A stretch of DNA of 6,344 bases from Candidatus Roizmanbacteria bacterium (GTDB lineage: Bacteria; Patescibacteriota; Microgenomatia; UBA1406; GWC2-37-13): contig JALWZV010000035.1 in NCBI GenBank assembly GCA_027002315.1, positions 1 through 6,344 of the forward strand, given 5' to 3'. A program made the position numbers and the translations under genes. Position 1 is the stretch's first letter; each line of letters starts with the position of its first letter. Below the pieces are notes generated by a model. That model made no database searches and was not told the origin of the DNA. It saw only the letters and a list, made by a program, of their open reading frames with translations. Shown one piece after another: positions 5,373 through 6,344 of the stretch.

Positions 5373-6344
5373 CTTTCAGAATAAAATTTATAAAAAAGTG
5401 GAACTGCTATTAATAAACTAACTACCTCACTGGCAACTGTTAATATAGCACTAGCTGTGTAAGAATAATGAGGAATTAAAACATAATTTAATACTGTGTT
5501 GAAAACTGCCTGAACCATAAATATAATCAAAACCGCCCTCATTTTTTTCATTGCGTATAAACCATTTAAAAAAATTGAGACTATTAACATTAAGGGCAGG
5601 GTAAAAATAACTATTCTAAACACGTTGATCGAGGCAAAATAACTTGGTTGGAGCGCAAACTTTAAAACTGGTCCTGATAATATAAGACTAAAAACGACAA
5701 CTGCTCCGCTCATCAAACTTAATAATAATGCATCCCTTTTGATTTTTGAGATAAACAGCTTTTTATTCACTGAGGCTAGTTTAGATAACACAGGGGTAGC
5801 AACCACATTGTAACTTGCAACTAAAAACATTAACGCATCATAAAATTTATAACCAGCTGAGTATATTCCTACAGCCTCTGGACCTTTAAATATATTTAAC
5901 AAATAAATATCTATTTTGTTATACAAGATGGCAAAGATACTTATTAAAACAAAGATAAAGGATTTAGAGACTATATCTTTAAAATAAAGAACTAAGCTTT
6001 TTACCTTAAACTTCACCTTAGCAACTCCCAATTCTCTATTTAGAAGTATTTGTATCGAAAACCAAAATATAACAATAAAAGCAAGGTATAAACCACCTCT
6101 AACAGCTAAAAAAGAATATATACTTCTAACATAAAATAATGATGCTACTAACAAAACTGTAGAGAATAAATTCACCACTATAGAGAGAATGCTGGATATA
6201 TAAAGTTTTTCCAAAACAGAGGTAAGTATCAAAAATGTTCCGGATAAACTCGTTGCAAATATTACCGGTGACACGTAGAGAACACCTTTAAAAACACCTT
6301 TTTGAGGATAAAGTAGCATTGAGGATGCTAAAATAACAACAAAC
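5369..6344 (-). CDS. Wzx-type polysaccharide flippase, C-terminal part (5' end outside window)
   Basis: The frame stays open to the right edge. The first ATG in the window (6319) is internal, because the codons upstream (reading FVVILASS) continue a membrane helix. From that Met, 316 residues are visible with about eight or nine hydrophobic segments, compared with 12-14 in complete Wzx/MOP-superfamily flippases; roughly the first third is missing. The best family marker is NKIDIYLLNIFKGPEAVGIYSAGYKFYDAL (134-163), followed by ATPVLSKLAS (174-183). NGLYAMKKMRAVLI (252-265) and NTVLNYVLIPHYSYTASAILT (274-294) complete the usual C-terminal half. Such proteins move lipid-linked oligosaccharides across the cytoplasmic membrane, which fits the glycosyltransferases and polymerase downstream. 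The stop codon TGA overlaps the ATG of the next gene. wzx would be the natural name if the full locus confirms the role. Confidence 0.88.
   Translation of the reverse strand, partial: FVVILASSMLLYPQKGVFKGVLYVSPVIFATSLSGTFLILTSVLEKLYISSILSIVVNLFSTVLLVASLFYVRSIYSFLAVRGGLYLAFIVIFWFSIQILLNRELGVAKVKFKVKSLVLYFKDIVSKSFIFVLISIFAILYNKIDIYLLNIFKGPEAVGIYSAGYKFYDALMFLVASYNVVATPVLSKLASVNKKLFISKIKRDALLLSLMSGAVVVFSLILSGPVLKFALQPSYFASINVFRIVIFTLPLMLIVSIFLNGLYAMKKMRAVLIIFMVQAVFNTVLNYVLIPHYSYTASAILTVASEVVSLLIAVPLFYKFYSER

Noticed and set aside
6317..6319. ATG as the true start of the flippase
   Set aside because: The codons upstream to the window edge are open and encode hydrophobic residues that continue a membrane helix, and the protein would lack about a third of the family's usual length.

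Overview
This is an A+T-rich bacterial window, densely packed with almost no intergenic space. It holds seven protein genes (two cut by the window edges) and two tRNA genes. Everything except the leftmost gene is on the minus strand. TGA serves as an ordinary stop in two genes, so the standard bacterial code fits. Neither tRNA encodes its CCA end, and Shine-Dalgarno sequences are weak or missing. The mix of a double-LysM protein, a membrane-anchored Ig-like protein and a compact surface-polysaccharide cluster resembles small-genome Patescibacteria/CPR (possibly Microgenomates-like). That assignment is inference from style and content; no taxonomic marker is present, and a low-GC member of another phylum cannot be excluded.

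Layout from left to right. Positions 1-436 (+) hold the C-terminal part of a protein with two LysM domains. It converges, with a 12-nt gap, on a minus-strand gene (449-1156) for a small membrane-anchored protein with two predicted Ig-like beta domains. Directly upstream of that gene on the minus strand lie tRNA-Thr(CGU) (1158-1230) and tRNA-Gly(CCC) (1237-1308). The ATG of the Ig-like gene begins only one nucleotide after the tRNA-Thr 3' end. From 1338 to the right edge runs a minus-strand polysaccharide operon. In transcription order it encodes a Wzx-type flippase (5' end outside the window), a GT4 glycosyltransferase, a second GT4, a GT2 of the WaaE-like type, and an O-antigen polymerase/ligase-like membrane protein. 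Its genes overlap by 4, 11 and 4 nt or are 6 nt apart, so they are almost certainly co-transcribed and partly translationally coupled.

Together the operon looks like the late part of a Wzx/Wzy-type surface glycan locus: sugars are added to a lipid carrier on the cytoplasmic face by the three transferases, the unit is flipped by Wzx, then polymerised or ligated outside by the Wzy/WaaL-like protein. The initiating transferase, chain-length regulator and nucleotide-sugar genes are not in the window and may lie further right. LysM and Ig-like proteins also act at the envelope, so the whole window has a cell-surface theme.

I see no CRISPR array, transposase, integrase, toxin-antitoxin pair or defence system. 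The most notable local feature is the tRNA-Thr/ORF junction, where tRNA 3' processing could leave a nearly leaderless mRNA.
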